64,000 nt of DNA, from the NCBI GenBank assembly GCA_033439765.1, contig JAULSN010000009.1, forward strand, positions 2,108,001 through 2,172,000, written 5' to 3'. Below are positions 46,001 to 59,965 of the stretch, piece after piece. Source of the DNA: Lasiosphaeria ovina. Lineage: Eukaryota > Ascomycota > Sordariomycetes > Sordariales > Lasiosphaeriaceae. Numbering within the stretch: the first letter of the stretch is position 1; each line of letters starts with the position of its first letter. The notes under the pieces were generated by a model. The model made no database searches. It was given only the letters and a program-made list of their open reading frames with translations, and had not been told where the DNA came from. A program made the position numbers and the translations under genes.

Positions 46001-47863
46001 TTGGCTATGCTGTCGTGCATATTTGGCGGCTCATCTACCCACGAAAGCGTGTTTCTTGCGGATCCACGAAACCCTCAGCCCCGAACACCGCTCCCAATGA
46101 AGGCGCCCTCGTTCTCCGTCGAGTACTTTCCCACTGATCCCGAGCTGTGGAATACACAATGCAGAAGCCAGGCCAGTTCAGCCATCACAACACCAAGAAC
46201 AGCCCATACCCCTGTCCTGTATTCCGAGTCTCAAAACTCTGACGACTTTTCGGGACTGGCCGAGTTTGGGCCTAGTTCGTATTCTCGTAGCGATACGCCG
46301 CCGCGACTGGGTCGTGACCATTTCCGGGAGGTCGACCACACGCAAAGCCTGTCCACTTCCCCGAACACCAGGTTCTTCCACCGCTCCAATTCGACCATGG
46401 CCGCAGCACTTGCTGCGAGCCTTCCGCGAGCGTTGGCCGGCATCGTCTCGGGGTCGCCTCCCGAGCCTCCGCGGAAGCGCCCGAGCCCCGTCGAGACAAT
46501 ACTGAGCAATCTCACCCCCAGCAGCATAACGTGGGGCGCCCCAGCTGTATTTGGTGGCCGGGCAACTGAAACTCCTGGAACGGCGCGCACTTCGATTTCG
46601 GACGACGAGTTTCGGAGGGATGAGCTGCTACCCCTTGTCCCGGTGGCAGTTTCGTGCGTTTCCGAGAACCAGGCCATTTTCGACGACGACGGTTGGGTGA
46701 CGAAACCTCTCCTAGACCATAACCATGGCGTACTCTACACGCAATACCGTTATGCGTATGCAGAGCTGCTGCAGATATGGCGCCTCCCCCTCTCTCGCCT
46801 TGAGATTATGAAGTTCAACGCCTTCAAGGACCCCAAGCTTTCTGGCACGGCCCCCTTTAGCAGTGATGACGATGACGACGTTTATCACGAAAGCCGCTCT
46901 GTTCCGCGGGCCCCGGCGAACAGCAGGCAGAGCTACGGCACCACTCCAAGGAACATGTCTCCAACCATGCCGCTTGGCAGGCGCAGGGCGCTGTTGCGGA
47001 ACGCTGCCACTTCGGGCCGTGGACTCGATATCCTGGGCCTCTGCCGTATACACGAGACGCCTCTCGATCCCATCGAACGCCTCCGGCCGTCCCCCAAACT
47101 CGAGTTTGGTGGCGCGGTCGGCATCTGTAATCGCTGCCACCCGTTCTCGAGAGTACCGCAGACGCACATGCGGTGTGTCTACTGCCTCGGTCTGATCGAT
47201 GGGCTCTACTCGGCATGTCTGTCCTGTGGGTGTGCCACCCATCCTGCGTGCCTGTCCGAGTGGCATGCCATGGGCGAACTCGAGTGTCCTGCTGGCGACG
47301 AGTGCAACTGTGCGGAGGAAGCAAGCAGTGGTCATGTGGAAAGCTGGCCCGCATTGCAGGCTGCCATGGCTATGAGGCGGAAGAGGGCGAGTGGGCTTGC
47401 TAGATTAGCCAAGCGTATAGCGGCGGGAAACATCAGCAGTCGGCTGGCTACTAATGCCCCGTTAGACACGGAGCGACTGAGGCGCCGGTCTGTGCCGTCA
47501 GATTTAGCGAAAGCCGCGGCACTCATTACGGCCAGGTCCGCTGCCAAATCGAGGGACAACGAGAACACGACAGGTTCGGGCTCCGGAAAGCGCGTTGCTC
47601 GCCGCGCGGACGATGATTACGGTGGTAGAGTTGACCGGCAGGACTGGGGGAGGGCTTCGGCAAGCCATGGGGGGGCCATTCCGTCAACAGTTCTGAGAGA
47701 GGAGGCTTCGACCACGGGGAAGCCGCCCCCCCACGGCGACGAGCCCGTCTCCGCGGCCCGCCTCAGTCTGGGCAACAGGCTCAAGAGGACCCTCGGAGGA
47801 GACTCTGGGAGACCGAGCACCCCGCGGCGGAAGTCCGGGGGCGTCACAATGTGGAAGTCGTAG
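43045..47863 (+). CDS. mtc5: SEA/GATOR2 complex subunit Mtc5 (Sea3/WDR59)
   Basis: A vacuolar-membrane WD-repeat protein of the SEACAT/GATOR2 complex, which promotes TORC1 activity in response to amino acids. Two exons, 43045-43211 and 43282-47863, join in phase 2 (TC then C) and give 1582 aa. The N-terminal beta-propeller (about 35-400) has WD-type strands such as LVVDVQWSPFAARDYWVAST, ITDINFSAHHPDFLATCAVDG, YVHCWDLRRP, HDRWLHIWDNRRPVEPL and CSLDKSIKFWDYSKS. An RWD domain follows (about 490-607: DELLRISSRFPNVKLENIDM, VRVDIPSSYPKSKAPRF). The long middle is Ser-rich and acidic. The C-terminal zinc module (about 1336-1400) carries CNRCHPF, MRCVYCLGLIDG, ACLSCGCATHPACLSEW and CPAGDECNC. This is the full WDR59 layout. 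A basic tail of about 180 residues is disordered. Confidence 0.92.
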
Positions 47864-49765
47864 TGGGTTTGGTATATACGAAACCTTGTACTTGTAGTTC
47901 CTGTAGTTAGTATAACACGTTCGCATGACAAGAAAAGGAAAATCGTTGTTTCCCTAACGGCAGCAACAGCCTACGGACATAGTGATGATTGCTCAGCGGT
48001 TGGTCTTTGTGCTCCATAGGCGTGTGCTTGATGCAAACGAGAATATTCGGCACAACACAGAACAATGAGGGATCGATTCTCATGATCCCCAAACAAACAC
48101 ACTCGATATTTCCATCGAACAAACGATTACCACAGCAGCCAACCATAAACTAACTACGAAGTACCTTACTAAGGTAGCTACATCAACAGCGGCGAGCATG
48201 CGAATGTGAAATAAAACGACGTTAAAGCCACAACAATTCTTTTTTCTTTTTACTCTGCGTTTCGCTCCCTCAATTACGGATACTGTCCTGAGCCCTTCTT
48301 TTCGTCTTTTGTCTCCCGTCTCCTTCTTCTCTTGGGATGATTCTCTCACCGTACCGTGCGTGAACTCGCTGTACCGACCGCATCCCCGCGCAGCCCACCA
48401 GACGCCATGGGCGCCACCGACCGCCCCTTTCCTTTTTTTCTTTTTCCTTTTTTTCTTTTTTTAGTCATCTAAAGACTGCGAGCATTGAAATATAGGTATG
48501 TATGTACATACCAAAAAGACACACGGAGTGCGCTAACCCAAGTACCTTACTTACACCAAGGTGGCTAACCTGTCTTGTGAGAGATCCTGAGATACGATAG
48601 ATTACTTGCCTAGACTTAGTAGGTATGTAAGGTAGATACCGTGCCCAAACCCTCGCCGGACCCAACTCAACGTTATAGATAACCTCGGCACCTAGTGCTT
48701 GTTGATATGCGAGAGCTTAACATGAGAGCAGCCGTTTCTCTCCACCCAGTCACGTCTGTTAGACTGCAAGTAACTCAAACAATCAACAAGGCTGGTGCCC
48801 GGTGCGTGCGGTAGTCGGTGGTGCTCAGCGGTCGCCGAGTATGTGTATACACGAGACCCTTGCCTCCTGCGGGGTACGGTATTGCATGCTGCTTGGGATT
48901 AGGACAGCGAGGCGAGGTGAGGGGTTTCATAATACCCCCCCCCCCTTATTAACTCAATTCCTATCCCCCCTTGCTTCACGGGGCGTGGGGGTGTGGTGGC
49001 GGACATAAAGGCACAAGACTATAGGATCAGAACGGGGTTACATAAGCGACACCGCCCATGGAGAGCGAAAGAAAGACGCCATTTTGTTGCCAAGTGCAAT
49101 TTCTCTCTCGTAAGTGCCTGCGCCCACACGGTGACGAGAGACAGTCCTTACTAGGACTCTTGGAGGGCAGCCCAGAGAAACCGCCTACTGTAGGAATGCC
49201 ACGCGGGGGACATTCTCCTCCTGAGCAACCACGAACCGAACAGCGAGATAACGTGCAGCAGGAAAGGGCATCCGTGGCCGCCGGCATCGATTCTGTTTGT
49301 GTCCGAGTTCGGGCAACATTGGTACCAACCTTTTACAATAACCACGTGCAGACGGCCATGGCCCAAAACTGACAGCAGATAAGCGGTACAACACCCCAAT
49401 AGCTAAATGTGGTCGTGAGACAACCTAAATATTGCCGAAATGGTGATTCATCGGGTCCCCTGACACCTTTAGACCGGCCCTTTCAACTCGCCTGATGCGT
49501 CCAAGAGCCAAGGCACTCCAAAATCACAGCGCGCAACAAAAAGATGGAAAGAGAAATAATGACATACCCGTCCAGGATGCTAAGTCGCTATATGCCCTTC
49601 GCAATGCAGGTAAATTCAAGCCTAGAAGCCTCTGCAAGCGCCACCAAATGCCCTCCGACACCACCGAATGCACCTATATCACATCCATTGTTGAAAGTGG
49701 TCCTCCTTCGCCGAAAATCTTGGGGACCTTCCCCAAACCGAGAGGAAAGACAAGCGACCGGGATA
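47864..49765. other. Convergent intergenic region, no gene seen
   Basis: About 1.9 kb between two genes ending towards each other. It contains T-rich tracts with C interruptions at about 48430-48462, TACCTTACT/AAGGTGG motifs near 48165-48180 and 48541-48560, and a run of eleven C near 48936. Open frames overlap one another and look random. Confidence 0.55.
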
Positions 49766-50649
49766 CTAGCCATCGTGGGTCTTTCCCCGCTCCAGGAGGA
49801 GGGTAAGCTCGCTCTTGGACCGTCCAAATGGGACGGGCGGCGCCGGATTCCGCGGCGTCGGTTTGAAGGGCATATCAAGCAGCACCTGAGATGAAGGTTG
49901 CGATGCCAGCCGTATCCGATCCGGGAGATCCCGGGTTTCCGAGTCTATTGTGTCATACGTCGCGTTGTCCGAGCCGATGAGCCCCTGGGCTGTCGCATCA
50001 GAGGTTCCAACAACACTCGTCGCGATCAACGGCCGACCGATGCCGATTTTCCCAGAGATCCGGGGAGACTCTATATCTGAGCGGGAGCGCTCCATGCGAG
50101 GTACCATTATCCCGGGCGCCTGGCCCATCAAAAGCCCAGCAGCAGGAGGTCTCCGACTGCCTCTGCGGCCTTGGGGTGCCTCGAGTGAGGCGGCGCTAGA
50201 TCTTCTTTCCGCGGCGACCCCATCCACCACTGGCCGATCGTGGTGGCCATCCGTCTGAGCGGGGTTAATCTGAGGAGTGTCAGACTTGCTCGGGGTGCTC
50301 GCAGGTTGCTTCCCTGACGCTTTGGCACTGAGCGCCACTGCTTCGTTGCTATGAGATGGCGAAGACGTTGAGCCTTCTTGAGAACTCCGTCTCTCTTTTT
50401 CTGTGGGGCCCGGTCCGGACCGTTGCTGATTCCCAGAAAATCTCCTTGTCAAAACTGCAGGAGCAGCGTCGCGCAGACTGATATCCGAGCCCGCAGACGA
50501 CTGCGAGCCCTGTCTGCGTGGAAGCACTGGCCTTCTCTTCGAAACTGCGGTGCTAGCCACAATCTTCTTAAATGTCGGGGTGGAGCTTTTCCCTCCCTTG
50601 GCTGGTGATGGGGTTGGAGGCGGCCGCATTTCTCCTCCAGAACCCCCCG

Positions 50650-50700
<51 letters not shown>

Positions 50701-51479
50701 CTGCCGGCGCCATCGCCGGAGCAGCCGCTTCCTGCGGTTGCGTGGGCGGAAGTGGTGCCGAGGGCATGTCTGACGGCGCAAAATCCGACGATGCTACAGC
50801 CGTACTACCGGACGACTCGCAATCGTCCTTGTCATCCTCGTCATCAGAAGGAGGTGGCGAGACAAAGCGAGCAGTGGGCCGCGGTCCCGTGGTAGAAGGC
50901 CCTCGGCTCTTCTTCAGTATTGGATGGGGCGGAGGCGGCCTCGATGACGACGGGGTTGGGGACTTCAATTTCCCTTGTAAGAACCCATCTTGCTCGTTCC
51001 CAAGGCCCTTTTGCTCGGACCCGCCAGAGTTGAAGCTGTTTAGGTCTGGCCGAACTACCCTTGACCGCTGGAGACTAGTCAGCACCGGAACTAAATGTGT
51101 GCAGGGGTCAGCAAGATGAATGGATCCCTACCAGAGGACCGTCAAATCGATTCGAAGGCCCCTTCAAAGGCACAAATGTCAACCCAGTAGTAAAATGCTC
51201 AAAGAGCTTGGCTAGGGCAGGGCCTTTCAGGTTGCGCCTGTCGCTGCCCAAGACATGCCACCAGAAATTCTCAAGGCGATATGCGGTAGGATCAACAAGC
51301 CGTCGGTTTATGGTGGTGTATGCTGGCAGGTCTGTATTAGCCTAGGGGCGCCGCAACGATCACCGGGGAGCATTGTCTTCCAAATCACCTTTCCAGTACT
51401 GCCATATGTTCTCCGGAGGCACAGTGTCATAGAGTGCCACTTCGGCGTATATCTCGCGCGTGTTCTCGAGAATGCCCAT
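49766..51479 (-). CDS. Fungal protein with areA-N-terminus-like (DUF1752-like) block
   Basis: Three exons, 51479-51389, 51331-51132 and 51067-49766, give 530 aa. The second acceptor (CTCCAG at 51068) follows a CTGAC branch and restores frame; the nearer TTTAG would cause a stop. The N-terminus MGILENTREIYAEVALYDTV, then PPENIWQYW, DPTAYRLENFWWHVLGSDRR, LKGPALAKLFEHFTTGLTFV and PLKGPSNRFDGP forms one compact conserved block (about 1-97). The RLENFWWHVLGS motif resembles the short block at the N-terminus of areA-type nitrogen regulators (DUF1752), which suggests transcription-related function; this is inference. The rest is disordered Ser/Pro/Thr with a Thr run from a GTC microsatellite, basic RRGSRR-like patches, and a conserved-looking end with FGRSKSELTLLLERGK. 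No DNA-binding zinc finger is present. Confidence 0.78.
50645..50702 (+). repeat. GTC/GTT trinucleotide repeat encoding polythreonine
   Basis: A run of mostly GTC triplets on the plus strand, read as Thr codons by the minus-strand gene, giving about 15 consecutive Thr with one or two interruptions. Confidence 0.9.
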
Positions 51480-52964
51480 GGGCAGTAGCATGGCCATGGC
51501 TACGGTAGAGACGGCGTCCAACAAGGACCGCAGGGCTGAGTGAGGTGGTGGAGGGCGGGCACCTCAAGGGAGCCTGCTTACCATGGCTCAGACTAGTCCA
51601 GCAAGCAGTTTTGGACAGACGGGAGTTATACTAGCGGGGCGAATCCATGTAACGCTTAAGAGTATATGTGGAAGTGATGGCCAGCAGCTGGACCGGGAGA
51701 GTCAACCTAGGTAAGGTAGGTGGAATTCAGGATCTGGACAGAGGAGATTGTTAGATTGGGGAGTGCCGGTTTTGTGCCGGAAGGAACGCCGGGTTCTGGG
51801 CAAGGTCTCATTTGGGTGGCCGGGAAATGGGGGAAGGTGCAATCGCAGGCTTATATCCAGGGCTTCAAGACTCGGCGGGCATAAAAGTACTGTACGGCAA
51901 GTACTACTCCCTTGGTGCGTAGGTAAGGTAGCTAACCGGGAAGCTCCCGCCTCCGGGTGCACTTTCACGAAAAGCGACGGAGTTGGTCTGTGGCCTGCCA
52001 CTGGGGGAGCCCGTCAGGCCCAGTCTCAGTCCCTCGGGTACAGTATAGGTGAGGTAGTGAGTGGGTGCAGAGGTGTGAAGGCTGCATTTATGGCATGCTC
52101 GTGGCTCATCAGATAGACGGCCGGGAGCTGGGTGACGGTGGGGCTTGGCTCCGGATTTGAAACAGAGGCAGAGCAGGAATACCAGTGAGGGATGTAGAGG
52201 CTGAACTTGAAGCAACTCCGTCGGGGACTTCCTTCCTCGATCGAGGGCTGTGACACAAAAACATCACGTACCATGCAGGCACTACACAGTAGCTGCCGTA
52301 CTGTATATATCTACCTACCCTAGTAGGTAAGGAAGGCACAGGCGTGTGCCGACCGCCGGCGGCGAATCTCAAGGTAAGAACGACGCGACGGGAGTCGACG
52401 GGGCGATGTCGAGGTCACAGTCTGCCACCGCAGTTGTGGGTGGTCTCTCCCTGGCTTGGCCACTCGCACCTTCCGTTAGGTAGGGACCGCCTCCTCGGGT
52501 CCGGTAGCTACTACCGTCCGCAACGACTTCTGGCAAAGTCTATTTCGCGGGTAAACCAGTAAGCGTCCCTGGGTCTTTGGACAGGCCGTGCCCAGGAGAT
52601 CAAAAAGCGCGTGTGTGGACTCGGGCGCAGAAATAAGCGCGGAGTGAGCCTCCAAAGGGGGTAGACAACAAGGCCGGATCGGGAGGGAAACTTTGGCTCG
52701 AAGATTGGTATAGATCCGTACCGGCGGCATGTAGCTGCAGCAAGCAAGCACACCAACTTTTAAAAATGCCTGAGAAGCTAAAGCAGAGCCGATGCAAGCA
52801 ACAGTCAGTGCCTAGGGACAAAGGACTGTAGATCCCGAGAATCGGGAAAATGAAGGATATAAAAAAGAGGGGTGTGGTGGTGTTGTGTGCGCGCTCGGCG
52901 AGTGGAAAAAGAAAATCGGTTGTCCCTGGACTTTTGTGTGAAATTATCAGGGGACTCCGTTCCG

Positions 52965-53010
52965 TACCTACCTTACCTTACCTACCTTACCTGCCTTACC
53001 TACTTAGGTA
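52965..53010 (+). repeat. TACCT/TACCTTACC cluster
   Basis: About nine near-tandem copies of a four-to-five-base CCTA/CCTTA unit, ending in TAGGTA. It is the densest example of a motif scattered through the intergenic space of the window. Confidence 0.9.
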
Positions 53011-54214
53011 ACTTGACTTGGAAGGCGCTATCCCCGTGGTGGGCAAGACAAGAGGTCGCCAGGGAACTGGGCAAAAACCCACTGACGCTAGCAGGTGACT
53101 AAAAGAGAAGGCCTGGGATGATTTGATACAACCCCTATTCCGTAAATACAGCACCTGCTAGCAATGACTTCTAGGTTCAGGTCCAGGCCCAGGATCAAGA
53201 AAAGACTTCCTAGCGCTGTCCGGGGTGCCCCTGGAAGCAACGTGGAAGTGGAAGTGGAATTGAAGTGCAAACTGGGGCCAAAAAAGCCGGCGCGGGCGGG
53301 CGGGCAGTCGCAGACTAGCCTGGCCGTCCGTGTCTCGTGCCGCAAACTTGTGTGGCGGTCGTCAAAACTGCTTCCTTTCCTGGGCTGGGCAGGGCAGCTA
53401 GGATCTGGCGAGAAACAGCCACGGGATGCCATTCGCCAGTGTGCGGGCCTGTCCCAAGCATCTCCCCCAGGCTCGTCCGGGCTCCACCTATACTGGCTGC
53501 TGGGACGAAAAAGAGACAAGTCGCAGGTGACCGCTGACCTGACTTGGCTGCTAGGTAAGGCAAGGTATGTATGTAATGTAATGGCCGGCACTAGTCCACC
53601 GAGAGCAGTCGTCAGCAATCTACCCGCTAGAAGCCCGAGACCCAGGACGGACTCTTCGCGCCAATCCCACAGGTCCAAATAGAGCAGGTGGTCTATGTGG
53701 TGTTTCTAGGTGCTGCCGTGCAGGGTATGATGGTGATAGGCCTTGTGGAAGCCTCGCTTTCAGTCTTTTAGCCCCTTCTATCGCCGTTAGTGAGTGTTGG
53801 CGAATTTGCTAATTGCCCATTTGTGGCGGCTTCAACTGTCTGGCAGCAGCAAAGCGATTCGCGAGGTGCATGTCCGGTGTCGCCCATCCATGTCTATGTC
53901 CAGGCCCATGCCCACGCCCCGGCATGCCCGTGCTCGTGCTGCTCATCCTCACGAGTGCCGTGGGATTGGCACTTGCCATACGGAATAGGATAGGCAGGTG
54001 GTGTACTTAGTGTAGGTGCTGTCTGCATGGAGATGTTGCTGGGCCTCTTGGGTCCGGGTGTGCAACAAGATAAGGCGTGCTTTGCCTCCCACGTTCTTTG
54101 ATTCCCTGGCTTGTGAGCTCGCGCAGCAACACGAAAAGTCGGACGAAACAATTGGCGAGAATCGAGACACGGGCCCGGTCGAAAAGTATCACCTCGCGGC
54201 ACCTTTGACTCTCG

Positions 54215-54240
54215 GCTCTCAGCTCTCAGCTCTCAGCTCT
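54215..54240 (+). repeat. CTCTCAG tandem repeat
   Basis: About three and a half copies of a seven-base unit, in the gene desert. Confidence 0.9.
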
Positions 54241-56128
54241 CCGCATCCCTCGTCGTCTTGCCCGACTCTGACCGCATTGTGTGGCGATAACTAAGGAACT
54301 GACCTCGCCTTGGCCGCAAGGCTTCGGTTGCGACCCAGCTTCTAGGGAACCCGGTGACAAGGAGCAGGCCCACCTCGTTTGTGAGCTCAGCTGGCTTTGG
54401 CCCCGACGGTTACGCAAGCACAAGAAGCTGCCCTCGATAGCGCTGCTGCTGCTACTGCTACTGCTGACTCGGTCCCGTTCGCCTCCTCCCCGGACATCAG
54501 AGGAGAGGAGTGCCTCCCTCGATTACGGACCCCACACCTGAACATTGGTAGGTCGGGCCTAGCTGCCCGGCGGCGGTGCTGGCTACCTTTCGAAACTTCC
54601 AATAACCTGGCCCCCACGCCGCGCAGTTTGGGGGTTGTTCTAGAACCGTTAGGTGGTTGGCCTGCCTCTCAACTGGCTGGCTTTCCTAATAATTGATTCG
54701 TATGCGGTCTTGTCACGTTCCTTCGAACTTGGACGGTCCAAGCGATGGAATGGGTTAGCCGGGCGGGGAGAGAGATAGGAAAGTCTCCGGCGAACCGCCG
54801 CTGGCCGACGGCAAACTAGTGTAAGCTGCGAGACGGCCCGCCAACGACTGCGGGCACCAGGCCACAGGCTGTTCCTACACTGCTATTTTATTATTCTTTT
54901 TAACATTCCACTTTTTTGGCACCTCGCATGTTGTTAACTCGCACAAAAGTAAAAACTAACAGTGGGCTGTTACACAGAGCATGGCATTCGGGAACCACTA
55001 ATGGTCATTCGGTAACATCGGCTAATACCGATACCACTTCAGAGCCTCTCGTGCGGATCACCCTAATAGGGTAATAGTATGTGCAGTACCTATTCGTGCA
55101 TACCCCACTCATTCACACAAGGTTAAACCATTTACTATGTACCTACCAAATCCGATGCCTGACCTCCCTGGCTCCAACAATAAAAACGTTAAATTCGTCG
55201 TGCAACAAATAACTGCAACTGCAACTGCGCGAGTGGTGAGTGGCAAGTGCCCTGTCTCCAACCCATCTCCATCTCGTGCTGTGGACCATCCATGCCGCGA
55301 GCCGGATTCCTTTGAGACGCGGAGCCTCGACCAATCTGGCAATGCTCAGTCGCTCTTTCACTTTGCTTTTTCTGGCTGCTTCATTCACAGTACGTAAACC
55401 CCATATCTGGAACGCCGCTGATTAGCTGCCTCACAGGTAGCCCGTTGACCTTTGTTTGGGTCACCTGTTGTCGTCTGATACCAGTTTGCGGGGAACTGCT
55501 GTCGGTCAGTCGTGTGACTGCCGTCGGCTGCTTATCCATTGGCCAGGGGTCATGTCCAGACACTTTGACCACAATCACTATCAACAGTACTAAGGCAACA
55601 AGCAGCCTGGGGAAGCGCGGTACCTTTCGAAATGAGGGGGTTGAATTACACAAAAAGTCTCAAAAAGAGTCTCAAGACAGACAGGCCTCGTTGCTGTCTC
55701 TCAGCTAGAGCTCTGTCCGGTCTCAAACGACCTGAGGTGGGAGAGCAACCTTACACTACGTGCTTTCATCATCCCAGCCATCAGACAGCCTCCAGCCTGT
55801 CAGGCGCTTTGGAGCATCTCATCTGACCGAGGCCCAAATTAAAACGTCTTTGCACCCCCACAGATGCATCAGGAATTACTCGATGTGATGAGAGAGCCAC
55901 CTAAGCCGCCAAGCCCTGCACCAACGAGAGCCGCGCAATAAGTCTCTCTCTCATTTCGGAGGGAACAAGGGGAAAACTGTCTTCACAATACAACGCCTTT
56001 TTATGACGAGCACGCACGCCGCCGGTGAGTGAGACACACACAGCCAACAAGAGGTGTGTGTGAACATTTTGATGGGAAAACCCGTCACAGCCTCAAACTA
56101 AGGTAGTCGCTGCTGCCGCTGCCGCCGC

Positions 56129-56145
56129 AAAAAAAAAAAAAAAAA
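56129..56145 (+). repeat. 17-nt poly(A) homopolymer
   Basis: An uninterrupted A run directly after GCCGCTGCCGCCGC, in the gene desert. A compound (CT)n(CA)n microsatellite follows at about 56234-56268. Confidence 0.9.
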
Positions 56146-56233
56146 GTCGAAGAGAGGGTGGAGGTGTTGTCACTTGCAGCCTCTCTCCGAAGTGCCGAGC
56201 CGCGCAGACAGGCAACAATGGCTTTGTTATCTT

Positions 56234-56268
<35 letters not shown>

Positions 56269-57262
56269 AACCTCTCTCTGTCTGTCTGTCTTACTGGAAT
56301 TCCGTCCAATGAGACAGAGAGGAAGTCCCCCTCCCCGAGACAACTTACCAACCCGAGGCAGAGGCGGAGATCTTGGCCGCTGTCACATCTCACATCTCAG
56401 ATCCCGCATCAGTTTTGTGGCTTGATTTCCCCTCACTCACTCACTCACTCGCTCCACTCTCTCTGGAGTCCCATGGGAGTCGGCCAGATTGAGTCCCCAG
56501 CCGTGCACGCACGAGCGGGGGGAGCTGCTTCCTTTTTTTTGCCTTGCTGTCATGCCAGTCAACAAGCAAAAACGCGGATCTATTGATACAGGGCAAAGTA
56601 TCCCGTACTCCGCGCTCCGTGTATTTTCGGGAGCTCGGACTAGGGCCACCGGGTCGGCCGGCCGGACGGCTTTCCCCTATTCGGGGATAAAAGTCACAAA
56701 CACACAAAAAAGGGGGTGGTCGAAAAAAAAACCATTTGATCGAGAAAAGACAAACGTACCCTCCAAAAAAATCGGGATACATATCTCACAAACAACCAAA
56801 TTCTTTCTGCATTGTATAGGCTGCTTGGGAGAGACGCACATGCACTCACGCCTATGATGCACACCTTACACCACCCTACCCCCGCGACATAAGAACCACG
56901 TTCACACATTCTGTTTACTTTTTGCTAGTTTTTTGGGAGGGAGTTTCTTTTTTTCTCGACACTGAAAACCGCTTTCCTTTGCTTTGCTTTTTCTCTGGCC
57001 GGCTACATACTTCGTACCGGCAGCACTACCGAGTAAGGGGGGTCCTACCACCACCACCACCATCTCTTCCCGCAGCCAATATTTCCTCCCTCTCCATCCC
57101 AGCGGGACCAGCCTCTTCCCGCACTGAGGGTAACCGTTATCCATCCGTCCATACCCCCCCTCCGTTCCTTTCTCCCTCCCTCTCTTTACACTAGCTCTAG
57201 CTACGCAATGTGAGTTGTCACTTCAGACACACACCCTCCAAACTCGAGCTCTGGCTGGTTGG

Positions 57263-57332
57263 CTACCTACTATGTAGCTAGGTAAGTACGTAGGTACCTA
57301 GGTATCTAGTCCAAGCCGTCTAGGTACGTACT
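57263..57332 (+). repeat. Dense TAGGTA/TACCTA cluster
   Basis: Seventy bases with at least six interleaved TAGGTA, TACCTA and TACGTA elements in both orientations, including palindromic TAGGTACCTA. Its role is unknown; a regulatory or structural element is possible. Confidence 0.85.
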
Positions 57333-57582
57333 ATCCCGCCCGGATCTTTTGATGGGGACGGAACGGCCCCGCTTCCGACCTCTTGGGGCGATCTGCGCTC
57401 GGCGGGGTCGCGGCGCAGGCAGGGCAGAGCAGGGCAGGGCTGGACAATATGTAATGGAGCAAGCTTGCCAGTACGTACTATTGTATAGTATCTCAGGTTG
57501 CCTTTTTTAGTCCCGGTTTTCCTTTCTTCTTTTCCCTCTTATGTCCGGGGGGCGGCAGCCAACACCGACAGAACGTTTTTGC

Positions 57583-57600
57583 ATACTGTGTACACAGTAT
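57583..57600. promoter_or_regulatory. 18-bp perfect palindrome
   Basis: ATACTGTG joined to its complement through TA gives an uninterrupted 18-bp inverted repeat. It could be a dimeric factor-binding site or chance. It lies about 0.55 kb beyond the 3' end of the dehydrogenase gene. Confidence 0.4.
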
Positions 57601-58154
57601 ACATTAAGGTAGGCAGCGCTTCATTCACTCTGGATGCGCAACCGGCAAGACAAGAAACAAGACAAGAATGCCAACGCGCAACAAAAGCCGATGGACAGGA
57701 CGCAGCAACGCTGATCCAATGACATGCCGTGACCCCGGGAGAGCGAGGAGCGGTGAGAGGAGACAGCCCTATCAGAGATTGGACCCAGGTGCTCGGGTGC
57801 GGTACGAGGACGCGGCCGCATTATTCTCCTGTCTGTATGGCGCCAGCCAATAGAACATGCTCCCTAAATACTCGGTATAGCGGCGGCTACGGACACCAAG
57901 AATTTTAGGCACAAGACGTATCCTTAAGCGCGGTAAGTGGTCGTCTCCGATAACCCGCTGTTGAGACCCGTCCTCCCCTCTGCTGCTCCTCTCCTGGGTT
58001 GTGATATTCAGACATACCAATAGTATATGCGGGTACCCGTCATGTACAATTTCATCAAGACTAGTGTATGCAGGTTGCCACCGCCGCGTCAAAGGGCTGA
58101 ACGCAGAGCCGGGACTTGACTCGACTGTCCTGTTTCCTTGGCCTGCTTCGCATC

Positions 58155-59965
<1,811 letters not shown>

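Larger units (their letters stand above)
51480..58154. other. 6.7-kb gene desert
   Basis: No supported protein gene on either strand. The left part should be promoter for the minus-strand 530-aa gene, the right part the 3' region of the dehydrogenase gene. It is rich in simple sequence: TACCTTACC clusters, a seven-base CTCTCAG repeat, a 17-A run, a CT/CA compound microsatellite, and an 18-bp palindrome. Open frames such as 53164-53682 (plus) and 53088-53678 (minus) overlap, lack family features and have uneven composition. A long noncoding RNA or a lineage-specific gene with many introns could be missed. Confidence 0.5.

Noticed and set aside
53088..53682. Overlapping open frames of 172 and 196 aa on opposite strands
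   Set aside because: Neither has a recognisable domain, splice context or consistent composition.
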